Of a stretch of DNA of 64,000 nucleotides, positions 45,045-54,613 are shown piece after piece. Below the pieces are notes generated by a model. The model was not told the origin of the DNA, ran no database searches, and saw nothing but the letters and a program-made list of their open reading frames with translations. Source of the DNA: Bacillota bacterium (GTDB lineage Bacteria; Bacillota; Clostridia; Clostridiales; Clostridiaceae); assembly GCA_023445445.1 (NCBI GenBank), contig JAEXLD010000022.1, positions 1-64,000 of the forward strand. Reading direction: 5' to 3'. Numbering within the stretch: position 1 is the stretch's first letter; each line of letters opens with the position of its first letter. The position numbers and the translations under genes are program-made.

Positions 45045-45743
45045 TTAAAATCTTATATTATTATCTATAGATTCCTTTATTAATATTTTAAGCTTATTAA
45101 ATTCTTCCTTATATCTTTTATGCTCTAATTGTGGGAAGGCATTAATAAGTCTTTTTAGTTTATTAAACTTAAATTCCTTCTTATTAAATTCTTTCTTAAG
45201 CTGATTTAAAATATTCATATTCTTTAAAGTTATATTTAAATTAATGAATTCACTAACAGTTAAAGAAAGATCTACTACAAATATAATTATAAATATATAT
45301 GCTGTTATTATAATAGTATTGTTTGAAAATTCATTTACAATATTTGAAATTGATGGGTGTATAATTTCCATTAACAAAAGAGATAGTGTGGCAAATAAAC
45401 TAGAGTTTAATAAACAAACTCTCCCTTTTATATTAAATTTTCTATTAGAATAATTCCAAAGTCTTGTATGAAATACATACTCTAAAATAATATCTGCCAA
45501 AAACTCTATAATTGATGCTATAATACCACCATATATAAAGATTAATATAGGTATCTTTATATTTAATAAATTCATTATTAAAATTACAAATACTGCTCCA
45601 AATCCATATACAGGACATACTGGTCCCTTTAAAAATCCTCTATTTATGAATTTCTTGGCTGGAATAGAGCAATACATAACTTCACAAATCCAACCTAAAA
45701 AACTATAAATACTAAAAAATATAATCCAAGTTAAAAACCACAT
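45045..45743 (-). CDS. CmpB/DUF1113-family membrane protein (putative ABC permease)
   Basis: 232 residues. It begins MWFLTWIIFFSIYSFLGWICEVMYCS and contains FINRGFLKGPVCPVYGFG and LWNYSNRKFNIKGRVCLL, the hallmark segments of PF06541. Six membrane helices precede a basic cytoplasmic tail. The family name says ABC permease, but no ATPase is nearby and its role is unknown. AGGAG precedes the ATG. Confidence 0.88.
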   Translation of the reverse strand: MWFLTWIIFFSIYSFLGWICEVMYCSIPAKKFINRGFLKGPVCPVYGFGAVFVILIMNLLNIKIPILIFIYGGIIASIIEFLADIILEYVFHTRLWNYSNRKFNIKGRVCLLNSSLFATLSLLLMEIIHPSISNIVNEFSNNTIIITAYIFIIIFVVDLSLTVSEFINLNITLKNMNILNQLKKEFNKKEFKFNKLKRLINAFPQLEHKRYKEEFNKLKILIKESIDNNIRF

Positions 45744-45853
45744 AAAATCACTCCTACTTTTAATTATCTTATTATTAAAATTAAAATATCTTAATTGATA
45801 GCAGTATTCCTTTGTACTATAATATATTTATCATAATATATAGAGGTGTTAAC

Positions 45854-46276
45854 ATGAAATTTTTACAAGGCATATATGGTATTGACTTATTATCATTAAT
45901 TTTATTGCTAGTAGCTTCAATTTTTAATCTTTCAAGATATACAAGCGTTATAGGTTTGGCTTTAGTAATAATCTCATTATTAAGAATATTTTCAAGAAAT
46001 CTTAGTAAAAGAAGAGCAGAAAATAATTCCTTAATTAGCTTTCTTAATAAACCTTTATCAAAGCTAGGTTTAAAAATTCCCTATAATAGTCAACCTATTG
46101 ATTTTACTAGTTTCTCTTACTTATATCAAGTAATTAAAAATAAAATTAATGAAAAGAAAAATTATAAAATCACAAAGTGTCCAAAATGTGGTCAAAAATT
46201 AAGATTACCAAGAAAAAAAGGAAAAATAGTAGTAACTTGCAAACGTTGCTTACATAAATTCGATTTCAGAACTTAG
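45854..46276 (+). CDS. Membrane protein with a C-terminal zinc ribbon
   Basis: 140 residues. Two membrane helices (IDLLSLILLLVASIF and VIGLALVIISLLRIF), a basic loop (RNLSKRRAENN), and a C-terminal zinc ribbon C-x2-C...C-x2-C (CPKCGQKLRLP, CKRCLHKF). Start ATG 45854 with AGAGGTG upstream is preferred to an ATG 42 bases earlier. The combination occurs in Firmicutes as an uncharacterised family. Confidence 0.72.
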   Translation: MKFLQGIYGIDLLSLILLLVASIFNLSRYTSVIGLALVIISLLRIFSRNLSKRRAENNSLISFLNKPLSKLGLKIPYNSQPIDFTSFSYLYQVIKNKINEKKNYKITKCPKCGQKLRLPRKKGKIVVTCKRCLHKFDFRT

Positions 46277-46329
46277 TATACATTGTGACTACTAAGTTAG
46301 AATTAAAGATGTAATTTGTTACAAATTAC
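46270..46329 (+). other. Two hairpins after the zinc-ribbon gene
   Basis: AACTTAGTA/TACTAAGTT (46270-46278 and 46290-46298, overlapping the stop codon) and the perfect palindrome GTAATTTGT-T-ACAAATTAC (46311-46329). Neither has a clear T-run; they may help terminate or protect the mRNA end. Confidence 0.45.
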
Positions 46330-46345
46330 TAAAAATATTTTTTTC

Positions 46346-46407
46346 AGAAACTCCCTAAGGAGTTTCTTCTTTAATTCTCCATTTTTCATTCTTAATTCTT
46401 CATTTAT
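46346..46407. repeat. Intergenic repeat element: hairpin plus degenerate 14-bp units (copy 1)
   Basis: AGAAACTCC-CTAA-GGAGTTTCT (46346-46367) is followed by TTAATTCTCCATTT, TTCATTC and TTAATTCTTCATTT. A matching arrangement lies at 54614-54705. Both are between convergent genes. The hairpin may also terminate transcription. Confidence 0.55.
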
Positions 46408-46408
46408 A

Positions 46409-47311
46409 CTAAGGTATATCTATTCCTCTTGAGGCTACATATATTTCAAACCATTGATCCCTTGATAAATTTATCTCTGTTGCTCTTATTGCAGATTTAA
46501 TCCTATCTATCTTACCAGACCCTACTATAGGCATTATATTACTTGGGTGCATAAGTAACCAAGCATATACTACCTCATCTGTTCCCTTAGCTGACACTTC
46601 ATCTTTTATCTTATTTAATACCTTTTGAACTCTTAAAGCCCTTTCATCATTAGCCTTAAATAATCTTCCACCTGCAAGTGGAGACCACGCCATTGGTTTA
46701 ACTCTTTTTTCTAACATTAAATCTAAAGTTCCGTTTTCAAAGGAATCAAGGCATAAAGGTGAAATTTCCACTTGATTTGTTACTAGACCGTCCTTGAAAT
46801 ATGAATTTAGCATATTAAATTGTGCTGGTAAAAAATTTGAAACTCCGAAGTATCTAACTTTTCCTTGAGTTTTTAATTTTGTAAATGCTTCTGCCACCTC
46901 TTCTGGATTTAATAATGCATCTACTCTATGAATTAATAGTACATCTAAGTAATCTGTATTAAAGTTTTTTAATGATCTTTCTGCTGACTTAATTATATGT
47001 TCCTTACTTGTATCATAACAATGTGATTTGTTTTCTGGTCTATTTTCAGATGGAAACTTTATCCCACACTTTGTTACTATTTGAAGTTTTTCTCTTAGTC
47101 CTCTTCTTATTTTTAGTGCATTTCCAAACTTTTCTTCACAACAGAAGTTTCCATAAATATCTGCATGATCTACAGTTGTAATTCCTAATTCATAAGCTTC
47201 TTCTATTAATCTTACTAATTCTTCATCACTTATATTCCAATCCATTAATCTCCAATATCCCTGAACGATTCTAGAAAACTCTAAATCATCTCTTAACTTA
47301 ACAGTGTTCAT
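46409..47311 (-). CDS. Aldo/keto reductase (YdhF-type)
   Basis: 300 residues, a TIM-barrel NADPH-dependent reductase. TTVDHADIYG carries the catalytic Asp and Tyr, KCGIKFPS the Lys, and LIHRVDALL the His; GVSNF and GSGKIDRIKSA are the cofactor-binding segments. It belongs with the E. coli YdhF group. Substrate unknown. AGGAGG lies before the ATG. Confidence 0.92.
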   Translation of the reverse strand: MNTVKLRDDLEFSRIVQGYWRLMDWNISDEELVRLIEEAYELGITTVDHADIYGNFCCEEKFGNALKIRRGLREKLQIVTKCGIKFPSENRPENKSHCYDTSKEHIIKSAERSLKNFNTDYLDVLLIHRVDALLNPEEVAEAFTKLKTQGKVRYFGVSNFLPAQFNMLNSYFKDGLVTNQVEISPLCLDSFENGTLDLMLEKRVKPMAWSPLAGGRLFKANDERALRVQKVLNKIKDEVSAKGTDEVVYAWLLMHPSNIMPIVGSGKIDRIKSAIRATEINLSRDQWFEIYVASRGIDIP

Positions 47312-47504
47312 CTTTATCCTCCTATATTCATCAGTAAATAAATTAATTATAGCATATCCGTATATACATATTAACCTATGAAATATTAAAAATGGGTAAA
47401 CTTTCCTAAATCTATTTAAACTCTAAGTTTTAATATATACCTTTAATATATACTTTTAATTTTATCCTATAAATATATTAATTCTTTCAATACAAATTAT
47501 AAGT

Positions 47505-47537
47505 AAAAAAAGAAGATAAATTCTTACCTTCTTTTTT
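47505..47537 (-). terminator. Terminator of the ComEC-like hydrolase gene
   Basis: A/G-rich arm AAAAAAGAAG paired with CTTCTTTTTT, 12-nt loop, ending in T-run on the minus strand. Confidence 0.7.
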
Positions 47538-47554
47538 AGTTACACTATAGTTTA

Positions 47555-48481
47555 TTATTTTTCTGTTTTAATGTTAATAGTATTTCCATCAGATGTAATT
47601 GTAATTTGTCCTTGCTTATCAGTTCTATATGCTTCAATTCCCATATTTTTAATTATATCTAAAATCTCTCTATGCGGATGTCCATATGAATTATCAACCC
47701 CACAGCTAATTATTCCATACTGTGGTGAAATTGCCTCTATAAATTCCTTTGTAGAAGATGTACTAGATCCATGATGACCAAACTTAATAACATCTGCCTT
47801 TAATTCATTTGAATATTTTTTTATAACTTCTGCTTCTACAGGCTTTTCTGCATCACCTGTAAATATAAATGATTTATTACCATAAGTTAATTTCATAATT
47901 GGTGAATAATCATTAAGATTATCATAAGTGTCCTTATTAGGAGAATAAGCAATAAATTTAGCCCCTTCTCCTATATCAATGCTTGTTCCTTCTTTAATTA
48001 CCTTTGCTTTAAGTCCCTCATTACTTACTGCCTTCATCATGTTCTCAAAGGTTTTTGTTGTAGTTGTTACCTTAGGCATATAAAAGCTTTTTACATCATA
48101 CTTTTCAAATACTTTTGTCATTCCTCCAATATGATCTTCATGAGGATGTGTTGCTATAACAATTTCAAAATCATCTATATTTTTTTCTTCTAACTGCTTC
48201 ATTAGCTTGTCAGAATCACTTCTTGGACCTGCATCTATAAGTATATCTAAATCATTAACTCTTATATAAGCTGCATCACCTTGTCCAACATCTAAATAAG
48301 ATATTTCTATATTTCCATTAGTATTTCCTAAATTATTACCTACAATATCTTTACCAAAAAAGGCAGAAAATATTGCAATAATAGCAAATACAATAATAGT
48401 TATTAATTGAGCCTTTTTATTGCCTTTATGCTTTTTCATAGTTTTTTCAAAAGCATTTTTTAAATCCTTCTCTTTAGTCAA
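47555..48481 (-). CDS. Membrane-anchored metallo-beta-lactamase-fold hydrolase, ComEC C-domain type
   Basis: 308 residues. A basic N-terminus and one membrane helix (about 26-44) anchor an extracellular MBL domain: YLDVGQGDAAYIRV, the metal site HPHEDHIGG, FTGDAE and KFGHHGSSTS. These are the marks of the ComEC/Rec2 hydrolase domain, here separate from any channel. Homologues are secreted nucleases or phosphodiesterases. The start is TTG at 48481 with AGGAGG 8 nt upstream. Confidence 0.88.
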   Translation of the reverse strand: MTKEKDLKNAFEKTMKKHKGNKKAQLITIIVFAIIAIFSAFFGKDIVGNNLGNTNGNIEISYLDVGQGDAAYIRVNDLDILIDAGPRSDSDKLMKQLEEKNIDDFEIVIATHPHEDHIGGMTKVFEKYDVKSFYMPKVTTTTKTFENMMKAVSNEGLKAKVIKEGTSIDIGEGAKFIAYSPNKDTYDNLNDYSPIMKLTYGNKSFIFTGDAEKPVEAEVIKKYSNELKADVIKFGHHGSSTSSTKEFIEAISPQYGIISCGVDNSYGHPHREILDIIKNMGIEAYRTDKQGQITITSDGNTINIKTEK

Positions 48482-48546
48482 AATTCCTTCCTCCTAATAT
48501 ATCTAAATCATAATTATTATATGTACTAACTCTTAAAATGTCAAAA

Positions 48547-48572
48547 GGCACTGCATTGTGTCCTGCAGTGCC
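48547..48572 (-). terminator. Terminator of the ThrE-type pair
   Basis: Perfect 9-bp stem GGCACTGCA/TGCAGTGCC, 8-nt loop, then TTTTGACATTTT on the minus strand. Confidence 0.8.
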
Positions 48573-48620
48573 CCATAGTCATAGTCAAATAAAAATAAAT
48601 AACTTGCGACTACAAATATA

Positions 48621-49079
48621 TTATTTGTGAATAGCTATTTTATTATTCATTTTAAAACTCTTGTTTTTTATGAAAGTTTTGGTAAGAGTTGAAACTAATA
48701 TTATTCCTAAGGCTAATGCACCTGCTGAAGCTATAGTTTTTATTCCTATTTCTAATGATTTCATAATATCACCAGTTATTGCTTCAACCATTGTATAATA
48801 CATTCCTCCTCCTGGAACTAATGGAATTAAAGCTGCAATTACAAATGTAGTTACAGGTGTCTTTAAAATTCTTGCAAATATTTCTGAATAAATACTTAAT
48901 GCAAGAGAGGATAAAAATAAGGATGTTATATCAGAATAGCCAAAGATTAAAGCTAACTTATATACAAACCATCCTAAAGATCCACATATAGCAGCGAAAA
49001 ATAAATTTTTACCCTTTATATTAAATACTATTCCAAAAGCAAAAGCTGCTATAAAAGCAGATAAAACTTCTAATATCAT
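48621..49079 (-). CDS. Threonine/serine exporter-type membrane subunit (DUF3815/YjjB-like)
   Basis: 152 residues, four to five membrane helices, with ALIPLVPGGGMYYTMVEAITG, the conserved P-G-G segment of the family. With the upstream DUF1212 protein it makes up the two halves of a ThrE-like exporter of amino acids or related organic acids. GGAGG lies at the end of the upstream gene and the ATG is right after its stop, so translation is coupled. Confidence 0.9.
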   Translation of the reverse strand: MILEVLSAFIAAFAFGIVFNIKGKNLFFAAICGSLGWFVYKLALIFGYSDITSLFLSSLALSIYSEIFARILKTPVTTFVIAALIPLVPGGGMYYTMVEAITGDIMKSLEIGIKTIASAGALALGIILVSTLTKTFIKNKSFKMNNKIAIHK

Positions 49080-49844
49080 TTATATACCTCCAAAAACACT
49101 TATCCAAAAGCTTAAAACTACTCCTGTTCCAACTGCAACTGCTATTGCTGTTAAAAAAGCTTCCGCACCTCTTACAAGTCCTGATACTAAATCTCCAGCA
49201 ACAGTATCTCTAATGGCATTAGTAATTGCAAGCCCTGGAACTAAAAGCATTATAGAACCTATAATAACCTTGTCCATATCATTTGCTAAATTTATTCTTA
49301 TAGAAATAATAGATAATAAAGCTAAAATACCTGCAGATATACTGGTATTAAAAAAGGAATTAATTCCAAAATTATCACATTTAATAGATACATATTTTAC
49401 TGCTAGTCCAATAAAAAATGCTGCTATTGCATCTCTTAAAGACCCTCCAAATAAAAATACGAATCCAAAAGCTCCTATTGCTGAAAATAAAATTGTTGTT
49501 TTATTTGAGTATCTTTTTTCATCTTCTATTTCTTTAAGAGCTTCCTTTAATTCTTCTAGCGTAATATTATCTCTATTTATATTTCTTGCTAAATCATTTA
49601 CCTTATGAATTTTCTGCAGGTCAACTGAACGATTTGAAATTCTTTCAACTAATGATTTTATTTCTCCATTATGTGATATAGAGGCTATTATTACAGTTGG
49701 AGTTGCAAAGCTACTTGCAGATTCTACACCTAAAGATATACAAATTCTATTCATAGTTTCTTCTACTCTATAAGCTTCTGCACCGCTTTGTAACATTATT
49801 TTACCTGCATAATTAGCTACTTCAAGTATTTCATTTATCTCCAT
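49080..49844 (-). CDS. Threonine/serine exporter-type subunit (DUF1212/YjjP-like)
   Basis: 254 residues. The N-terminal cytoplasmic half has LQSGAEAYRVEETMNRI and FATPTVIIAS; the C-terminal half has five membrane helices, including LLVPGLAITNAIRDTVAGDLVSG. It pairs with the small subunit immediately downstream. Substrate by family: threonine, serine or dicarboxylates; not determined here. Confidence 0.9.
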   Translation of the reverse strand: MEINEILEVANYAGKIMLQSGAEAYRVEETMNRICISLGVESASSFATPTVIIASISHNGEIKSLVERISNRSVDLQKIHKVNDLARNINRDNITLEELKEALKEIEDEKRYSNKTTILFSAIGAFGFVFLFGGSLRDAIAAFFIGLAVKYVSIKCDNFGINSFFNTSISAGILALLSIISIRINLANDMDKVIIGSIMLLVPGLAITNAIRDTVAGDLVSGLVRGAEAFLTAIAVAVGTGVVLSFWISVFGGI

Positions 49845-49964
49845 ATTTCGTCCCTTCTTCTTTAAATTAACCTCATATATTATACAATCCTAAATTTAAC
49901 ATGTCTATATAAATTTTTTCAATATAAAATAGCTATTTCACAATAAAATTTTAACCCTATTATT

Positions 49965-49994
49965 AAAGAAAGGCCCCTATACGGAGCCTTCTTA
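49965..49994 (-). terminator. Terminator of the 140-residue unknown gene
   Basis: Minus-strand stem AAGAAGGC-TCC / GGGGCCTTTCTT with a small bulge and a short loop, ending in TTTCTTTAATA. Confidence 0.65.
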
Positions 49995-50013
49995 ATTAAG
50001 AAATTTAAAGTTA

Positions 50014-50436
50014 TTAAATACCCTTAATAATTTCATCTATATTTTCTACTGATGCATTTCTAATTGTAAAAATTATATCTTCATCTATTCTTAGCTTAGT
50101 TTCATTATTATTAGTCTTTACCTTATTTAAGCTAATACCTGAATTACCAAATTCTCTATATTTAGTTGGAGATAAATCTATATTAAATAATCCATCCTTT
50201 GCACCAGTTATCTTTAATAAGCTTCCCTCTAAGCCACTATCTTTTACCTTTAATGTAATAATATTATTACCTTTTAATACCACCTTATCTTCTGGTGCTG
50301 CTATAACTTCCACTTCACCAGTTATAGTCATCCAACCTCCACTAAGCTTTGACTTAGCTAATATGTTAACACTATATTCTTCTGTAATCTTAGTTAACAA
50401 TTGTCCAAGATTATAAATATTTAAATCATACTTCAT
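50014..50436 (-). CDS. Unknown soluble protein, 140 residues
   Basis: Mostly beta-strand-like sequence with no signal peptide, membrane helix or Cys. It begins MKYDLNIYNLGQLLTKITEEYSVNILAK and ends VENIDEIIKGI. I recognise no family. GAGGAAG lies about 7 nt before the ATG. It is 49 bases after the helicase gene and may share its transcript. Confidence 0.55.
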   Translation of the reverse strand: MKYDLNIYNLGQLLTKITEEYSVNILAKSKLSGGWMTITGEVEVIAAPEDKVVLKGNNIITLKVKDSGLEGSLLKITGAKDGLFNIDLSPTKYREFGNSGISLNKVKTNNNETKLRIDEDIIFTIRNASVENIDEIIKGI

Positions 50437-50485
50437 TATTTTTTCTTCCTCACTGTTTTATAAAATTTACTTCATTATACTATAA

Positions 50486-53098
50486 TTAATAATCATTATC
50501 CATACATTCTTTATTTATATAATTAATAAAATCACTTATTTTATTTTCTCTGCCATAGTCCTCATATTGATGACATGTTAAATATAGATGCTTTTTAGCT
50601 CTAGTTAAAGCCACATAGAAGGTTCTCATTTCCTCTTCTATATTATTTGATTTTAATGCCATATAGGAAGGGAATACCCCCTCTTGTAGTCCAGATATAA
50701 AAACTGTATCAAATTCAAGTCCCTTAGCTTGATGAACTGTAATTATAGGTATTCTCTTTTTCTTAGTCCTATTTACAATTAAGCTTTCTAACTCACCATT
50801 AGATAATCCAGTTATCCTAATTATATCTAGTAAAGAATCCCTATTACTTTTTTCTTTATCATCTAACTCTTTAACTAATACATAAAAATCTCTAAGTCTC
50901 TCTATTTTTTCATTTGCTTCTTTTTCCATTTCACTACTTCTACCACTATATAAAGTCTTTATACTAAATCCCTTAATTATATCCACTATAATATCCTCTG
51001 GTCTTTTATTTTTAGCTCTTTCAAATAATTCATTTAATGCAGTATTAATTTTTGCAAATGACTTTAAATGTTTACTAACTAAGCTAATTCTTTTGAAAGA
51101 AGTTGGCATTAAATCTTCATAAATAGCTTTAACTAACAAGTCTTTAGTTGCCAATATATCGTCCATAGCATCATGACTTGGTTTATTTTCTGTATTGAAT
51201 ACTTTACTTAAGGTTTCTAATTTATAGTTTTGTAGTTTAGTGTGAAATCTTCTATATATATCTAAAGTATCATAAAAAGCTTTAAACTTTGGTCCTTCTA
51301 AATTATTTCTACTAAGCTCACTTGATAAAATATTAATATCATACTGGACATTGTGACCAGCTATAATTGAGTCCTTAGAAAACTCTACAAATTCTTTTAA
51401 TACTATTTCCTTGTCTTCTCCTTTTTCTCTTAAAAAATCATCGCTAAATCCATGAACCTTATAGGAAGTATTTACAGATTTTTTATTTTTTAAGAATTTT
51501 TCAAAACTATCTATAACTTCCCCTTTAGAATTTATTTTTATAGCTGCAATTTGTATTATTTCATCTTCTGTAACGTCAGTTCCCGTGCTTTCAACATCAA
51601 AAACTATTACATTATCCTTTTGAAATTCTTCTATCAATAGAGAATATTTTTCTCCATATACTTTAACATTTTCATCAATAAAGTCAGTAAGTGATATTCC
51701 AGCTTCCTTATATTCTTTAGAATCAATAGCCTTTAAAGTTGATTCTCCTATGCCTGTTGGAAGTCTTTTTACAATTCTTTTTAAACTAACATTATCATAT
51801 CTATTAGCAATAAGTTTTAAAAAAGCTATTATATCCTTTATTTCCTGTCTTCTAAAAAACTTAAATTGATCAACTAATATAAATTCAAAATTAGCACCTT
51901 CATACCCTATTATATTTCCAAGCTCTCTGCTTAGACTGATGTTGTAGTTATTATCTCTACTTAATATACAAACTTTAGAAACATCTTCTCCATTTTTTTC
52001 TAAGCTTCTAATTTCATCAAATATAAATCTAGCTTCTTCTCTTAAGTTTTTTGCTTTTCTTAGTTTAATTTTATCTCCTTTTTCATCTGTAATTGATGTA
52101 ATTTTATCCTTATAAATATCAGAGTATTTCTTATTAAATGCATTTTCTAAAAAACTTAAGGAACCATCCGTAATATACTTTGTAGATCTATAATTTTTAG
52201 TAAATATAATTTCTATTGGATTATACTTTCTTTTAAATAAATCTAATATTTTTTCTGGTTCTGAACCTCTCCAGCCATAAATTGTTTGAAACATATCTCC
52301 ACAAAGTAATATATTGTTATTCCCAAATATTTTCTCAATAATTGAATATTCTAAGGTGCTAGTATCTTGGACTTCATCTATATTTATATATTTAAATTGA
52401 TTTTTTAAATTCTCTACTAATTTTTCATCTGTAAGTAATTCCTTTGCCTTTATTGTTAAATCTGCAAAATCTAATCCATGATTATTAATAAGTAGAGAGT
52501 TATATAATGTTACTAACTCTCCCCCCTTACTTTCTAGGTAGTCCTTCATTTTTAAATCTTGATTTCCCTTATTGCTACAAATAGATTTAATTCTATCAGC
52601 TTCAAATTTAAATATATGTTGAATTACTTTATTATAATTTTTTAAAGAATCCTCTTCTTTTAAGTTAAGCTTTGATTTTTGTATTTTAACAAGCTCTATG
52701 AATTGTTGTAATTTATTTACTGGGTAATTATTAATATTGCATTCCTTTATTATTTCCTTACAATCTTCTTCATCGAATACTAAGAAATCAGTAAATATAT
52801 CTGTTCTTTTCTTAGCTTCACTTTTAATTAAATCAAAACAAAAGCTATGAAAAGTTCTAATAGTTATACCTTTTGCATTTTCTCCAACAATATCTTCAAT
52901 TCTACCCTTCATTTCAGCACAAGCCTTATTAGTAAAGGTAATACATAGTATTTCCTCAGCTTTAGCTTTTTTAGAATTAATAATATTAGAAATCCTTCTT
53001 GATAAAGTATTAGTTTTACCAGTTCCTGCTGAAGCAAGAAGTAAAATATTTTTTTCTAATTCATTTACAACTAAAGTTTGCTCCTTATTTAATCCCAT
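50486..53098 (-). CDS. UvrD/Rep-type DNA helicase with an inserted DEDDh exonuclease domain
   Basis: 870 residues. Superfamily-1 helicase motifs: Walker A LASAGTGKT (about 21-29), INIDEVQDTS (motif II), GDMFQTIYGWRG (III), NYRSTK (IV), VHQAKGLEFD (V) and FYVALTRAKKHLY (VI). Between motifs IV and V, at about residues 495-657, lies a complete DnaQ-type 3'-5' exonuclease: FDVESTG, GHNVQYD and SHDAMDD supply the four acidic residues and His. A single protein could therefore unwind and degrade DNA. Start ATG 53098 follows AGGAGG by 8 nt. Confidence 0.92.
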   Translation of the reverse strand: MGLNKEQTLVVNELEKNILLLASAGTGKTNTLSRRISNIINSKKAKAEEILCITFTNKACAEMKGRIEDIVGENAKGITIRTFHSFCFDLIKSEAKKRTDIFTDFLVFDEEDCKEIIKECNINNYPVNKLQQFIELVKIQKSKLNLKEEDSLKNYNKVIQHIFKFEADRIKSICSNKGNQDLKMKDYLESKGGELVTLYNSLLINNHGLDFADLTIKAKELLTDEKLVENLKNQFKYINIDEVQDTSTLEYSIIEKIFGNNNILLCGDMFQTIYGWRGSEPEKILDLFKRKYNPIEIIFTKNYRSTKYITDGSLSFLENAFNKKYSDIYKDKITSITDEKGDKIKLRKAKNLREEARFIFDEIRSLEKNGEDVSKVCILSRDNNYNISLSRELGNIIGYEGANFEFILVDQFKFFRRQEIKDIIAFLKLIANRYDNVSLKRIVKRLPTGIGESTLKAIDSKEYKEAGISLTDFIDENVKVYGEKYSLLIEEFQKDNVIVFDVESTGTDVTEDEIIQIAAIKINSKGEVIDSFEKFLKNKKSVNTSYKVHGFSDDFLREKGEDKEIVLKEFVEFSKDSIIAGHNVQYDINILSSELSRNNLEGPKFKAFYDTLDIYRRFHTKLQNYKLETLSKVFNTENKPSHDAMDDILATKDLLVKAIYEDLMPTSFKRISLVSKHLKSFAKINTALNELFERAKNKRPEDIIVDIIKGFSIKTLYSGRSSEMEKEANEKIERLRDFYVLVKELDDKEKSNRDSLLDIIRITGLSNGELESLIVNRTKKKRIPIITVHQAKGLEFDTVFISGLQEGVFPSYMALKSNNIEEEMRTFYVALTRAKKHLYLTCHQYEDYGRENKISDFINYINKECMDNDY

Positions 53099-53180
53099 AT
53101 TTACCACCTCCTAGTATTATTTATAACTACATTTTATCATACTATTTCTCTAGTATTAATAAAGTCATAATAATAAATCA

Positions 53181-53309
53181 TTACGACTTTTCTTCTTTAT
53201 ATTTTCTATTTTCATCTCTATTAAATGTTTTCCACAAGTGTATTTCATCTACTACTATCATAATTGTAACTGCTAATAAAATTATTAGTAATTGAAAAGT
53301 TACTTCCAG
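53181..53309 (-). CDS. Possible small membrane peptide or gene remnant
   Basis: A frame of 42 codons from CTG 53309 gives one hydrophobic helix (FQLLIILLAVTIMIVV) and a charged tail (DEIHLWKTFNRDENRKYKEE). It looks protein-like, but there is no ATG/GTG/TTG at its start and no good ribosome binding site. It lies in the 337-base gap before the metallophosphoesterase gene, which otherwise holds nothing recognisable. Confidence 0.25.
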   Translation of the reverse strand: MEVTFQLLIILLAVTIMIVVDEIHLWKTFNRDENRKYKEEKS

Positions 53310-53435
53310 TTATTAAAATACCATTTTATATCTATCTCCTATTAATTAATAGTATATTACCTTATATTATACTACTATTTGAAACCTTACCAATATGCTA
53401 TAATTATAAAAAAGAATTTTCAGGAGTTGATACAA

Positions 53436-54575
53436 ATGAAAGATAGATATATATTGTTTTTCACTATATTTTTCAGCTTATATTCTATATTAAATTTTTA
53501 TATAGGAAAGGTAATTTTTAAAGGACTTAGAATTACTACTAATTTATCTCCTTTACCCTTTTGGATAGTATTTTGTACTTTAGCATCATCTTATATAGTT
53601 TCAATGGCAATGACTAAGTATTTACCTCAAAGTATAAGCAATTTTTTATCATTCATTGGCTCTTATTGGCTTAGCTTACTTATGTATGGTTCATTGTTTT
53701 TTCCAATTTTAGGATTAATTAATTTAATACTAAAAAAATCTTCTTTACTAAATAATAAAATTTATACAATTGAAACAGTATTAATGACTACAGTATTTAT
53801 ACTATTTATAATAATTGGTAGCTATAATGCTAATAACTCTTATGTTAAATCCTTTGATATTGATATTGAAAAAGATACCTTAAAAGATCCATTAAATATA
53901 GTTATGGTTTCTGATTTACACTTAGGTAATATTGTGAAAAATAACAAATTAAAAACTATGGTAAATGAAATAAATGAGTTAAATCCTGATTTAGTCATTA
54001 TTGCTGGAGATATTATCGATAGTGATATTACTCCTTTTTTAAATCATAATATGGCAATAGAGTTTTCAAATATAAAATCTAAATATGGAACTTTTGCTGC
54101 ATTAGGAAATCATGATATTTTAACTAAAGAAGAAGATAATATTGTAAATATCCTCGAAGAAAATTCTGTTACTGTATTAAGAGATGAATCAATTTTAATT
54201 AATGATGAATTCTATATAATTGGAAGAGATGATATAACAGTAAATAGATATGGTAATAAAGATAGAGCTACTCTAGAGGATTTGACTAAAAATTTGGATA
54301 GTTCTAAGCCTCTAATAGTTATTGATCACAATCCACAGTATATAAATGAAAGCTTAAATGCTAATATTGATTTACAACTATCTGGTCATACCCATAGAGG
54401 TCAAATAATTCCTGGAAACCTAGTAACTAACAAAATCTTTGAAGTTCATTATGGATATTTAAAAAAGGATAATTTAAATGTTGTAGTTTCTTCAGGCTAT
54501 GGTACATGGGGACCCCCTATTAGGCTTGGAAGTAGAAGTGAAATAGTACAAATTAATTTAGGAATGAAAAATTGA
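53436..54575 (+). CDS. Membrane-anchored metallophosphoesterase
   Basis: 379 residues. Four N-terminal membrane helices, then an extracellular calcineurin-type phosphoesterase domain: MVSDLHLG, AGDIIDSD, ALGNHDI, and SGHTHRGQ carry the metal ligands. Related proteins (YkuE type) act on lipid or cell-surface phosphoesters. ATG 53436 has AGGAG about 9 nt upstream; an earlier ATG at 53379 does not. A strong terminator follows. Confidence 0.88.
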   Translation: MKDRYILFFTIFFSLYSILNFYIGKVIFKGLRITTNLSPLPFWIVFCTLASSYIVSMAMTKYLPQSISNFLSFIGSYWLSLLMYGSLFFPILGLINLILKKSSLLNNKIYTIETVLMTTVFILFIIIGSYNANNSYVKSFDIDIEKDTLKDPLNIVMVSDLHLGNIVKNNKLKTMVNEINELNPDLVIIAGDIIDSDITPFLNHNMAIEFSNIKSKYGTFAALGNHDILTKEEDNIVNILEENSVTVLRDESILINDEFYIIGRDDITVNRYGNKDRATLEDLTKNLDSSKPLIVIDHNPQYINESLNANIDLQLSGHTHRGQIIPGNLVTNKIFEVHYGYLKKDNLNVVVSSGYGTWGPPIRLGSRSEIVQINLGMKN

Positions 54576-54600
54576 GCTGTCTTATAGACAGCTCAATTTT
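54567..54600 (+). terminator. Terminator of the metallophosphoesterase gene
   Basis: AAAATTGAGCTGTCT and its complement around a 3-nt loop, ending in TTTTATTATTTT. It overlaps the stop codon. Confidence 0.9.
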
Positions 54601-54613
54601 ATTATTTTATTTC

